DNA of 64,000 nt from Neoscytalidium dimidiatum (Eukaryota; Ascomycota; Dothideomycetes; Botryosphaeriales; Botryosphaeriaceae). The stretch spans positions 1,798,001 through 1,862,000 of the forward strand of contig CM074706.1 of the NCBI GenBank assembly GCA_037367355.1. Reading direction: 5' to 3'. Shown piece by piece: positions 1-10,777 of this stretch. The first letter of the stretch is position 1. Each line of letters starts with the position of its first letter. The notes below the pieces were generated by a model. It was given only the letters and a program-made list of their open reading frames with translations. It had not been told where the DNA came from and did no database searches. The position numbers and the translations under genes are program-made.

Positions 1-2109
1 ACACAAACATGATAATTTTCGCAGTAAGTTGTTTCTAGTGCTTCGAACGTCATGCATTCTCTAATCAGCATTCCAGGGTGCTACTTTGATCATTGGAGGT
101 GGTCTTATGTGTTTTGGACGCATACTTTGTGATAGAAGTCTACTCAAGAAGTGGTAACTTAGGCATTCTTAGGCGTGACCAGGCATAAGAAATGGAAAAA
201 GGACGGCTATTAAAAATCATGGGCGGAAAACGGACATGGAGTTTCTTTTTTTGGTGTAAAGCTTGGTAATTTTGGCGTAGGGCGTAGCTCCGGAGTTTTG
301 ATTAGATTGTTATTCCCCTCCAGTATTATTGCGTAAAACGAAGTAGCGAGCGAGTCTTGGCAGGGATTTACTATGTGAGCATAGGTCGTCACCGAGGAAT
401 TAACCCACTCTATAAATACAAGTTCTTAAGTTAGAGTATTAACTTCAATATACGCTGATTGAAGCTAGGTTCCTCGCTTCTGTCAGACTCATCAGGTGCC
501 CTGTATTTTCGAGACTGCTAAAGCAGTATTCACGTGAAAATATCAATTTTTTCAGACCCTCCCTGCAGTCTTAGTTATTTCGTCGTGGGACTTTTCCCAG
601 TTTCATTTTAGCTTCCTAAGTCCTTGCAGTCAATCTCCTTCCTGAGAGTTGTTGGCAAGCAAGGAGTTCATTATCTATCGAGCGGTTCCGTCCATACGGA
701 ATGTTCCCCAAACATGCAGGGTAAATGCGGCGTGCGGAGGTTGTTGTTGGCCAATGTAGGCAAGTGCTCTCAAGATGAACATTTGTTTACCATCTGTAGT
801 GTTATATCTTAGGTGAGTATCCCATTAAAAAAGTAAGACGACGCTGAACGATTTTCCGCAGAGTTCATTGCCTTCATTACGGTTCAGTATCAATGGCTCA
901 TGACATTGCCAATAACGCCCTAATGAGACTCATTGGCGCCTATTCATTTTCAGTACGAGGTATATACATACTCAACAGATACCCCAAGCCACAGCAAGAA
1001 GTCTTAGTTCATTATTATTAGTAACATAAATAGAGAGTAGAAGTAGCACTCGATAAGCTCTTCAGAGACCCGCAGTGTCTATTACCTTGACCATTCAAGC
1101 CTCTTGGACATCTCCTTACCGCCCGATACTATATTCGGCTGGATTTTTGAGCCCTTAAAATGCATCTGTCTTATTTTTGTCCTCTTTCCAGCTACTAACC
1201 TCGCACTCAACTGTTATAGCTGGTGTATGTCTCAGTAGATATAATCATCATATCCATGTGCTTATGAAGAAAGATTCATCTCAAACCAGAGACGTGACCC
1301 TGCGCTGGCGTTTCGGATGGACAAACGGACTTGCAATGATGCCACCAGGGGTCAACGAAAAGTTGGGAACCAACTGGGGTTGGAGGCAGTATGAGCCTCC
1401 AGTCTCGCTGGAGCAAGACCAACGAAAGCCGAAGAGCCGTACCGCAGGAGGTAAAGGCTGTCGAGTCAATTTGCCTGCCGACAGAATTTGGCTGCTGTTG
1501 CGGCTCTCAGTCATCATGAACCAACCTGTGGCTGAGAGAGCTCGACATCCGTGCAGCACACGCCCAGTACAGAGCTATCTAGCATTTATCACGCCAAAGC
1601 TGGAGAACCCGTAGAAGATATTAGCTATACTAAGCTCTTTCTGTTGGAGCTTTTGAAATGTATGAGGAAAAGAGAGGTAGCATAAGGGACTAAGGTCTTT
1701 ACCCCGACTCGTCTACACCATCGACTAACAGTCCAATACTTTCATACGAGCTCACTTAAGATGACAACTGAAACTATTTCATCTTTCTGATTAGCAAATA
1801 GTAATATAACCATTGCCTTGCATGTTCGAAATCTATAGGGGATGAGGAAGTCGTTGGCCGCTGACAAAGTCATACCGGGAACGTGGGCATTACTCGTGTT
1901 TCAAAAAGCTTCGCTCCCGAAAGCATTGCAGCAGTGCCCAGAGGATGTATTAAAATAAGAGTCCATCGCCTTTCTCGTAAACATTAGGCTGGCAAAATGT
2001 GTCACAGCGTCTGTTGTCAGTTTTCTCATCTCCGTGGTTGGCCGTGGTGTGAGGCAAAGAGTCAGTGATATATTTCAACCGTGCTGGTAGCCAAGAATTT
2101 GATAATTGA
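1..2109. other. Gene-free flank
   Basis: I see no supportable gene in this stretch. Open frames exist on both strands around 1177-1614, but the plus one begins at TTG rather than ATG, both lack recognisable motifs, and they overlap each other. The composition is ordinary and lacks the RIP signature seen at the far right end. It is the 3' side of the first P450. Confidence 0.5.
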
Positions 2110-4040
2110 TCACACCTCCCTTTTTTTCAAGACCATCATCAGCGGCGGGTTTGCCAGTGTAAACGAATCCATGCACCCCTCGTCAAATTCCTTCTCGTCT
2201 TGGCCCTCGGCGAAAGCCATGTCAAAACTCATTACCACAGCCGAAATCACCCCTCTCATCTCCATATAGCCCAGCTGCTTACCAGGACAAGTGTATGTGC
2301 CCCTTGTAAACGGAATGAACGGCACCGTCTCGCTGGTCAAATCCACACCCTCAAAACGCCCTGGCCTGAACTCCGCCGCGTCGTCACCCCAAAGCCGCGT
2401 ATCGCGGTGCAGCGTCCAGGGAGGGATTGACACCATGGTGCCACCAGGAATGAAGGTCCCGTCATTGGGGATGGTAATACCAGCGGCGGGCGTCTCACGA
2501 ACAAGGCCCTCAATAGCAGGAGGCTTGAGGCGCAACGTCTCATTGATGACGTGGTCGAGGTGACGAACAGTCGCGAGAGATCTAAGGCTGCGGTCCGGTA
2601 GTGCTTCGAGTTGAGCCCGCAACTTAGCAAGGCACGCAGGGTCGCGAGTAAGGTAGAAAAGAGCGTTGGTGATAGCGGATGCCGTGGTATCGCTACCAGC
2701 GAGGATGAGTAGGATGGAGTCGTTCTCGATGGAGCGCTGAGTCTGGCGTTTGTTGCTATCCGAGGCGTCATTCTGGGACTTGATGATCCAGCTTGAGATG
2801 TCGGTAGGGGTGTCATTGGCTACGTCGAAATTCTGTGATTTGGTCAGAGAGTCTTTCTCGCGCGCGTGGGTGAAGGACCTGCCTTTTGCTTCATGCGCAT
2901 AGTGTCGTGGCACCACTGGAAAAATATTGCCATCTCGCCGACCAGACCGATTTGTCCGATCATCTTGAAAAACCAAGGAACTGCACCGAAAATGCCGTAC
3001 ATCTGCATGGTAGCACGAAGCGCCTCGAGGGATGTACTTTTGCCCTCTATGGCGACCATGCCTTTCCCATTCTTGATCATGCCAAAGTCGTGGCTATAAG
3101 CAACTCGGCCCATAGCGTCAAATGTGAAGTAGCTAATCCAATCGGTCAAGTTGATTGGGCTCCCCGTTCGGGCTCCGAGAGCTTGAACAAGGTCATTGAT
3201 CACTCCCTGAACGCGAGGCTCGTAGTCGGCAAGAGCTGGACCTTGTCAGATAGAGTTCAAGTCTGGAAAGGAGGATTTTGGGTGATCTGCCCAGTTTGAT
3301 CATGAAGAAAGCACTCTGTCATGGTTCAATATCAATTTCTGAGGCAGGTCCTTCGCCGCGAAATGGATGGGTGTTTCATGTGGGCTCGGCCCGGTATTGT
3401 CCTCGTACACCGTTGGGAAAATGAGAGGCTACTTGCCTTTACTGCTGAATCCTCTGTCAAGGATCCTTCTCCTCCATGAGTGAATGGCCGGGTCTGTAAC
3501 AAGAAGCACCTGTCTATCTTCCTCGGGATCGGGTGTATGATGGTACCACGTCCCTCTTTTGCATTGCGCCTTTGCCCCGTACAAGATGGGAATTGCTGAA
3601 GGATTGAGGATTGAAAGCTCCCGACCGCCAACCCTAACGTAGTCTCCATAGCGCTTGTGCAGGCTGTCTATCTGACGGAATAGACGAACATGAGTTGTGA
3701 CTGCTGCGTGCAGTCGGTAGAAAGAAGTAAGCACGCCCTGCCACGGACCATGGAATTGGCGAATAGGAGAAAAAAAGAAGCGGTAGACAGCGGTGCTTCC
3801 GAAGAAGCCGAATAGGAATGTAGTTGCAAATGTGAGGACCAGACGAGTGGCTGCAAGGGCGTCGTAGTTGCGGATGAAAAGGAGGAATAGGACGGACAGT
3901 GTCAAATTCCACAGGCCGAGAATGCGCCACCCATAGTCGTCTAGCTGGAGTCTCAGACTCGCTATGTGGAGAGCTGTGCCGAGAAGTACCGAAGTCAAAG
4001 GTAGGGACAGCGCTAATGATTCTGGAGCTGGGGAGGTCAT
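2110..4040 (-). CDS. Cytochrome P450, membrane-anchored, fungal secondary-metabolism type
   Basis: Three exons: 4040-3437, 3235-2883 and 2832-2110, giving about 559 residues. The N-terminus has several hydrophobic helices before the P450 core, as in tryprostatin-hydroxylase or benzoate-hydroxylase-like fungal P450s of the endoplasmic reticulum. Visible motifs are the I-helix LAGSDTTAS, the K-helix ETLRLKP, the meander FRPGRF and the haem loop FTRGTYTCPGK with the cysteine ligand. Both introns need GC donors (AAG|GCAAGT and AAG|GCAGGT). GT alternatives break the frame, while the GC choices restore FSSK-ALADYEP and KQK-NFDV. The upstream ATG at 4112 is in frame, but 4040 has the better context and the expected N-terminus. 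The first intron, 201 nt, is unusually long. The substrate cannot be read from sequence; the neighbours suggest a biosynthetic cluster. Confidence 0.85.
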
Positions 4041-5210
4041 GTTGCCGAGAAGATGTGGGTAAACTCCTTGATGCCGGCGGCCGTGGGTATTTATGCGGTT
4101 TAGAGCATGCAAGATGCTGAACTTACCGAAATCTCGCCTAGGCCGAGTGCGGGTGTGAGTCCCACTCTAGTAAGGGTTGGGCTATCACGTATTGACGCTA
4201 ATGCTTTCTGGGTTATTTTCCCAGAGCCCTGCAAAGTCAAAAGGAGTGATCGAGCACAGGATTGGATATAACGAACACTGCGCTCGATTGAATTACGGAT
4301 AGACTTATCTTTTTTACATACAATTTCCATAGTTTCATCACACGCCGTTTTGCATTCACTGAACGCGCGAAAGTTGGGATTTTCCGTGGTGTTTGGAATG
4401 GGAGTATTCCGGCCCCCACACAACGACCGATAGCAGATAAGCACGAATTAGGCCAAGTACGAACAGCAAAGTCTTGTTCTTGTCAGCACTAATCGCCGAA
4501 AAGGAATCCATTCCGGGACAGCAGACAAACTCCGAAAATCTAAGTGGATGTTCGTAATGGAGGTGCGTTGACCCCTACTGTCTCCAATTATAGGTGCAGC
4601 TCCGTCAGATTGGCACTTGCAATAGTGATTGGACAAGACTTTGCCGTCTGCCCGTGTGTTGGCCTCGGTGCACGAGAAACAGCAAGCATAGCTGCGACTA
4701 AGCGACTGCAGAGTGTCTCTTTGAGTTGCTTATAATTATCCCACATACATCGGGTAATGCGTTGCAGCAAAGGCCTGGAGGTGCAGGAAGGACTCTCCCT
4801 TGACAGACGCTGTTGTGCTAATTGACATATCGACCTTTCTCGAGAACGAGCCGGTAGCGGGAATAAACTAAGTCATTTTCAGGGATCGGCTGCGTTCCTA
4901 GATATCTTCAGAGGTTAAAGGCGAACATGTGGTGTTCGTTGATCTGTGAAAATGGTGTAGGCCCGCCGCACAGGATGGCGTATTCGGATGCGAAACGGGC
5001 ATTTTTCATGATTGCACCGTTTCTGTGCAATGCATGTGCGGCTGCTTCGCGGCAGCCTTGTGAAGGATCCTTCAGCCGCCAATTCGGACTTGGGCTGCGC
5101 GATAATATCGTTTGGCTCGAAAAGCTGACTCTACAACAGTATATTGCTCTGCTCTACGCTCCCTTCAAGCCCCACAGAGTGTCTTATAGTAGTTGTGTCT
5201 GGTAACCGGC

Positions 5211-5232
5211 GATACACGCTTCGGCGTGTATC
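5211..5232. repeat. Perfect 9-bp hairpin with TTCG tetraloop
   Basis: GATACACGC and GCGTGTATC are exact reverse complements separated only by TTCG, closed by a C-G pair. This is the exceptionally stable cUUCGg tetraloop when transcribed. It lies in the 2.5-kb intergenic region with no coding gene over it. It could be part of a non-coding transcript or a chance palindrome; nothing else argues for an RNA gene. Confidence 0.6.
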
Positions 5233-5430
5233 AGCTTCTGACTATCCATAGTTGTTGCACTGCTCTGACTGTTCAGACTGACAGCTGAAAGCCGTTGGCG
5301 AATTCTTGCATTTAACGACCCATGTCACTATCCGGGTGCCTCTCGGGGATTTCAGGGTAATTGTGACGGCCGAAAAAAGAAGAGAAAAGTGACAGAAAAC
5401 TGCTACAGAAGATATTAGGGATATTTGAAG

Positions 5431-5488
5431 CAGTCGTCTGGAGGGAAATCCGCTTAGTAATCATCCGGAATCAGCGTCCAGACGACTG
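5431..5488. repeat. 12-bp perfect inverted repeat with 34-bp spacer
   Basis: CAGTCGTCTGGA at 5431-5442 and TCCAGACGACTG at 5477-5488 are exact reverse complements. The interval carries no coding capacity. It may be a foldback or MITE remnant or a regulatory palindrome. I see no flanking target-site duplication that would settle this. Confidence 0.6.
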
Positions 5489-6613
5489 TCTCAGCTACCC
5501 ATGTCGCTGTAAGTGGTAGAAGTGGTGAAATGGATATCACTGCGACGTCAGACGGTTGGGGAAACCATTTATGATGAGGGCTGGTCCAGGCATATCTCGG
5601 GATTAGGGAGTTTGGCAGATAGAAGGAAGAGCATCTTCAATCGTGTTGTCAAAATGACGACTGGCCGCTTAGAGCGGCGAGTTTAGCAATTCCAGACTCA
5701 CCTTGATAACAAGGTTGTTACTTGGAGGCTTCAGTCCTTTACATAGTATATCTCTGGGTAATTTAATGAGAGCATGTGAAGGGTGCCGCTGATCTTGGGC
5801 CTGCTTTGGCTGGATATTACTCTACGGACCGCGAGTCAGCTTCAGTACTGGGCGCTTACCCCTTGATGAATACGCTATACTTCGATGATCCTGGAACCAC
5901 AAAAGTGGCTACAGCGGTGGCTTGCCAAGTATCAGCCCTGCAGCAATTTGTAATAATCATACGAACACCTCTTGATGCTGTCGTAATGAGCATGAGGTCC
6001 AGAATGACAGCATCTGAGAAATGGAATCCATGCGTCATGGAGTCGGTAGAGCAGGCTGATGATCACTGAACAGAAATATTCATCAACCATGGAGCTTCGC
6101 ATACAGCAGGAATTCGAATCAATGGGCAGTTCTCATTGTGCTGGCCAAGCATCGTCCCCAGGACATAATAAAAGCTTGCATATTCCTATTGCCGTGATCC
6201 GAGATACCCGTAGAAGAAGGGCCTAATCAACTGCCACCTCTTTGAGAGCTGACAAGAAATGGCGCACGCTGATCGCGCCGGATACGAAAGCTCACCCCAT
6301 CGCCCCGCCACTTCATAGCTGTCGTTGCGAGCCACTCCGACTTCAGCGTCAGCTTCAAGGACATGTGTAAGCCCCTGGGGGCCATGATAAGATTGGAATC
6401 AAGCGGTCCTTCATCGCAAGGCTAACCGAAGGGGCGATGGCGGTAGAGCTTTGCCATGACTTTGACTTTCCTGCGTGATAACGGTAATGCTAGCTTAGGT
6501 CATACTACACTCGGCGCGAACAAGGATTCGACGAGGGAGGAATCGCGTGTGGCGCACCGGATTCATTCCGAAGCCCACCACCGCCCGGAAGCGTTCCGGT
6601 CGCAATCTCGTTC

Positions 6614-9283
6614 GTGGCCTCCAGCTCCACCCCGACCATTTCTCATGAATTGCTTTGTCTTCGCGTCGCCATGCCGGTGGAGCGTGTTGCTGCATCGCGC
6701 CGGCGTAAGGTTTCTCTTGCGTGTGAGCCTTGTCGGGAGCGCAAGTCGCGCTGTGACGGCGGCAAGCCTATATGCGCATCTTGTCACCGCCGTTCCTTCA
6801 CGCTCGAGCAGTGTGTCTACAGAGCTGATAACGCGCGCTCTGAGAGTACCGACGCGTATGTCTATCCTCCTGCTTCCCCTTGTACTCGACCCAATAACAT
6901 GCAGCCAGTTACGTCAAAACACTGCACCTTCGCATTCGAGAATTAGAGCAGACATGCCGAAATGCGGGCATCAACGTGCCAGGCCTTCCGGGAAGCCCTG
7001 ATCGGCTTTCTCAACCAGACTTGTCCTTGTCCGGGAGCGCTCCGCCGGCCCCGCCTTCCAGGAGTACGCTCCATCATCCAACAGACACCTTAGCAGGCCG
7101 CCAAAGTGCCACCCGTGCAGTGAATTCGACACCTCCGAACATGCAGCGGTTGCTTCGTGACCCTGCAACTGTTGCTTCCACGCGCCGGCTCAGCGAGTGG
7201 GCTGGCCCTAGTTCGGGATCGCCTTCACAATGCACATCCGCTGCCGCCCAGCTTGAGAGCAACCTGGTGCCGGCGGTCGAGCCTGAGAGCCAGATCAGCG
7301 CAATGGGAACTTTTGCCGCTGCGGATGCAGATTTGCATGCCCGCTCCACTCCAGAGTACTTCGGCCATTCGTCCGCTGCCTCGTTTTTGCAGCAAGCGTG
7401 CCCTGTGTCAGCGAGCTCAATTACCAGCCAGAATCTAGCATTTGCTGCTCAGCAGTCCGCTGGCTGCACGCAGTCGCCTTTGCAGCTTCACTTGCGGAAT
7501 ATCGTGTTGCCACCTCGATCCTTGGCAGACCATCTCTTGGAAGCCTTCTGGGACAGAACATTCTGCTTGTACCCTTTCTTCCATCGTGAGAGCTTCGAAC
7601 GGCAATATGAACGCCTCTGGATGCCCTCGACCACCTCGCCCCATGATGCACCGCCCAGTGCCGTGGTCGGTCTGGGCGGGGGTCCTGAGACGCCGGGAAA
7701 CATTATGGTGTTTCATTGCGCCTTGAATGCAATCTTTGCACTGGGCTGTCACTTCTCCAGCTTCGCGCCCGTAGAGAGAGAGCCCCTCTCCTACTCCTTC
7801 TTCTTGCGTGCGAAGGCTTTCATTGGTCTCGATCTTCTCGAAGTCAACAGCCTCGGAGTAGTGCAAGCATTGCTGCTAACCTCCCTCTGTCTCCAGAGCA
7901 CGCCCTTTCCCGCCCGCTGCTGGAATGCCGTCGGCGTCGCTTGTCGCGTGGCTCAAGGGCTGGGCTTGCACACCGAAGTGGGTGATAGTTCCCGTAGCGC
8001 TCTCGAAATTGACATTCGCCGCCGGACCTGGCACGGCTGCGTGCACATGGATATGTAAGCTCCCCGTTGTTTCCGTGCTGCCTTAGCTGACACGCTGTCT
8101 TGGAGTACGGTGAGTATGATGCTCGGAAGACCACCAGCAACTTTGCCATCAACTCTTCCTCTGCCATCTGTGCTTGGAGATGGCCAAATCTGTACGCCCT
8201 CTCAGGGCCAGGAGCTGCCCTCGTGGAAGCGGTTTTTTGTCGAAGCAATCAAACTGAACCAAATTTGTGCTGCCATCATGTCCGACATCTATCAACCCTG
8301 GCTCGCCACAGACTGCGCCGGAACCCCGAATTCCGAATCACAAAGAAGGTTTCCTGCTGTCGATGTCCTCGCCAAGTTGGATTTTAACTTGTCTGAGTTT
8401 GAGTCTCGCCTTCCGCCATTCACTTCGTGGACGAACGAGAGCCGTGCGTGTAGCACAAGTCCTTCTCGCTCGCCCACGTACCAAAGACAAACCAATGTCC
8501 TGCATGCTAGGCACGTAGCTCCGTCTTTCGGCTATTGTAATCTAGACTAACTGACATGTTGGTAGATTTCTTCATCTGAAGATAATGCTATATCGGCCTG
8601 TATTTACGTTCCTATGCAATGGTAGTCAAGATTCTGCATCGACCACCGCTACCAGCTCCAATCCCCTGTATTCGGCTGTTTCGACGCATTGTGCTCTGTC
8701 CTGTGCTATCGCGGCTATGGACCTGCTCGACCATATTTATGATACCTATCTATCATCCATGACAGACGCTTGGTGGTACAACGGACTGTGTAAGGGAACT
8801 TGATGAGTAGAGAGATTTTTGCCTAAATCTGACAATTTGGTAGACGCATCAACGGCAGGTATTGTGGTGATCATGACCCACTCATGTCCTCGGGTCATGA
8901 GTTCCATCGATGAAGCCAGGCTCAACCGATCATGGCATCACTGTGTGGATATACTGCAACATCTATCTACTTTCAGCCTCTCATCTAAGAATCAGCTCAG
9001 GTTACTCCAGCGAGCATATGCGCAGCGTGTGTCAGACCCGGCCCATCCGAGCTTCATGCAAGCCACACAAGACGAATCTGGAGCAGAACAGGCAACGGGA
9101 ATGATGAATGTCAATCAAACCTGGGAACAAGCCGCCCACAGCGGATCAGCATGGGAAAGCCAGGAGGCTGAAAATTCTTTTGCTAGTAGAGACGGCATTC
9201 CTGATATTACGATCGAGGGATTGGGCTTCTTTGACTCTATGAATTTCTTTGAGGGAGGCTTTCCCAGTTTTATCTCTGGGTAA
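6614..9283 (+). CDS. Zn2Cys6 transcription factor with fungal-specific regulatory domain
   Basis: Five exons (6614-6855, 6909-8054, 8106-8510, 8566-8789, 8844-9283) join to 818 residues. The binuclear zinc cluster reads ACEPCRERKSRCDGG then CASC and CVY, near residue 35. It is followed by a short helix with TLHLRIRELEQT, typical of the dimerisation linker. The middle region (LLEAFWDRTFCLYPFFH, then DITVSMMLGRP) is the fungal-specific transcription factor domain. The third intron needs a GC donor (TAG|GCACGT); this yields LHARFLHLKIMLYRP, the classic motif of this domain, whereas no GT donor does. An alternative ATG lies at 6671. It is divergent from the P450 and next to the decayed amidohydrolase and the ABC transporter, so it may be the pathway-specific activator. 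That role is inferred from position. Confidence 0.87.
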
Positions 9284-9489
9284 ACTACATAGACGCGTGA
9301 CCTTTGCAAGCGCTGGGAACAACTTGTATGCATTGGCGTAATAAATCGACTCTCCCAGCTCTGCTTCCAACTCGAACCCTTTAGTAAGCTCCTTTAGAAA
9401 GCCTGGACCGGCCGGCGATGGAGCGTAAGGAAAGTCACTTTGGAGATGTTACGTCATTCCCGTTCATATAAGAGAGCACGAGATGAGAT

Positions 9490-10433
9490 CAATTACCCCG
9501 TACAGAATATAATCATGCCGTGCCAATTCCAAAAGCATCCTTATCATGGCCAACGTTACGGAGAGGGCAAGGCCGTAGTAGAAGCTACGAGATGTCTTGA
9601 CCATGTGCTCATGCATCACGCCAGCGAGCTCATCTGCAGAAGCCTGGGCGCCGGCTTGAGCGTTACTAATTATAATTCTACTAATGTTGTGATTCTTATG
9701 TAGGGTAGAGCGTTGCCGGCGTGAGACAGCTTCACCTCGCAACTGGGAAATATCTTACGTGTACCACTCATTATCACGTCTACAGCGGTCCGTGTCGTCT
9801 CGTGGAGATGGTCAATCATGGGCTGAGACATTGGCGGGTTGACCTTGTTGGTGTCGCTGTATGTCGAGTGGATGAATACCGCGCATTTACTTGCGTCGGT
9901 TGAGCTCCGCCTAGGTATATTCAAGGGTTGGTTGACCTAGGTATGTGTTCGAAGCGCCGTAGCGGATGAAGAGTATGACACCATAAGCATTGAGCATGTC
10001 GAGCGCATACAGAACTGCGGACAATGTCGCCTCAGTGTTGATTAGATTAAATTGAAGAAGCCAACTTTGTCTGGATTCCGGTTTTGAATGACAGCGGCGT
10101 ATTTCTCTAATGAGCGAGCTAGATCGAAGGATTCTTGTCCCTCAATAATGCAAGCACCAGGAGCTGTGATAGACAGGATGGGGGTCTGAATACCGAGCCG
10201 CTTCATGACCAATGCAGAGCTCAGACGCGCCTATCGTAGCGTCGGCGAGCCACTCGGTTCGCTTATCGCGTTTCTGGTTAGCTGTGCGAAAAGTCAGGCG
10301 ACTCTGAGAAATGTTACCGCCATTTACCACTACTATCAGTACCCTTGATTAGCTGTAAAGCTCTTAAGATCTTTTGAGGTCACCAACCCTTCCTGTAGAG
10401 ATTAGGTACAAAGTGGTGGTGTTTGTCGACTTT
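9490..10433 (-). pseudogene. Decayed amidohydrolase/ACMSD-family decarboxylase
   Basis: Read on the minus strand in shifting frames, this stretch gives a complete series of amidohydrolase landmarks. They are KVDKHHHFVPNLY at about 10433 (metal-binding His run near the N-terminus), then LSITAPGAC, then NRNPDKVGFF, then ILFIRYGASNTYLG, then AVFIHSTYS, then HETTRTAVDVIMSGTRK with KLSHAGNALPYI, and last SFYYGLALS and HDYILYG. They occur in the order known for ACMSD-like decarboxylases, including 6-methylsalicylate decarboxylases of fungal clusters. At least two frameshifts and several stops separate them (for example TAA after GFFNLI and TAG after QPTLEYT), and the conserved Asp after ILYG is replaced. 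This is therefore a dead copy. The N-terminal His run is degenerate too. Confidence 0.75.
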
Positions 10434-10701
10434 ATTTACCGGTGTTCATCGATCCCAGCCGGTCGTTTTTTCTTTCGGCCATTCCGACACATGGTTGACC
10501 ATCCCGGCGGGATAGCACTCTGACTATTGTAAAATATTGCCGACTGAGGGGTCGTAACACATAAAACTTGGACTAGCGTTGTTCCGCTAAATAAATAAAT
10601 CCGAGTGCGACGGTCGGGATGATTCCGAGATAATCTGTCGATGTTTCGGGACCGTTCCGGCGACTAGGGCGACAAGATCACGGAAACTTAAACTTGAAAT
10701 T

Positions 10702-10708
10702 CTATAAA
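10702..10708 (+). promoter_or_regulatory. TATA-like box of the ABC transporter
   Basis: CTATAAA lies about 70 bp upstream of the transporter ATG at 10778, a common distance in fungal promoters. It is a sequence match only. Confidence 0.45.
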
Positions 10709-10777
10709 GAGACTTTCAGGTACCTGCAGGTTGATTCTTGATATTATAGCTATATCTTCCCAGCCAACGTCACGACC

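Larger units (their letters stand above)
4041..6613. other. Intergenic region between divergent P450 and Zn2Cys6 genes
   Basis: This region of about 2.5 kb shows no convincing gene. It should hold the promoters of the leftward P450 and the rightward transcription factor; a TATA-like ATAAATA lies near 4085-4095 on the minus strand. Two inverted repeats, described separately at 5211-5232 and 5431-5488, are the only structured elements I see. Open frames at 4927-5205 and 5776-6069 show no family features. Confidence 0.5.

Noticed and set aside
1177..1614. 145-codon plus-strand frame
   Set aside because: It starts at TTG, overlaps an equally long antisense frame and has no motif.
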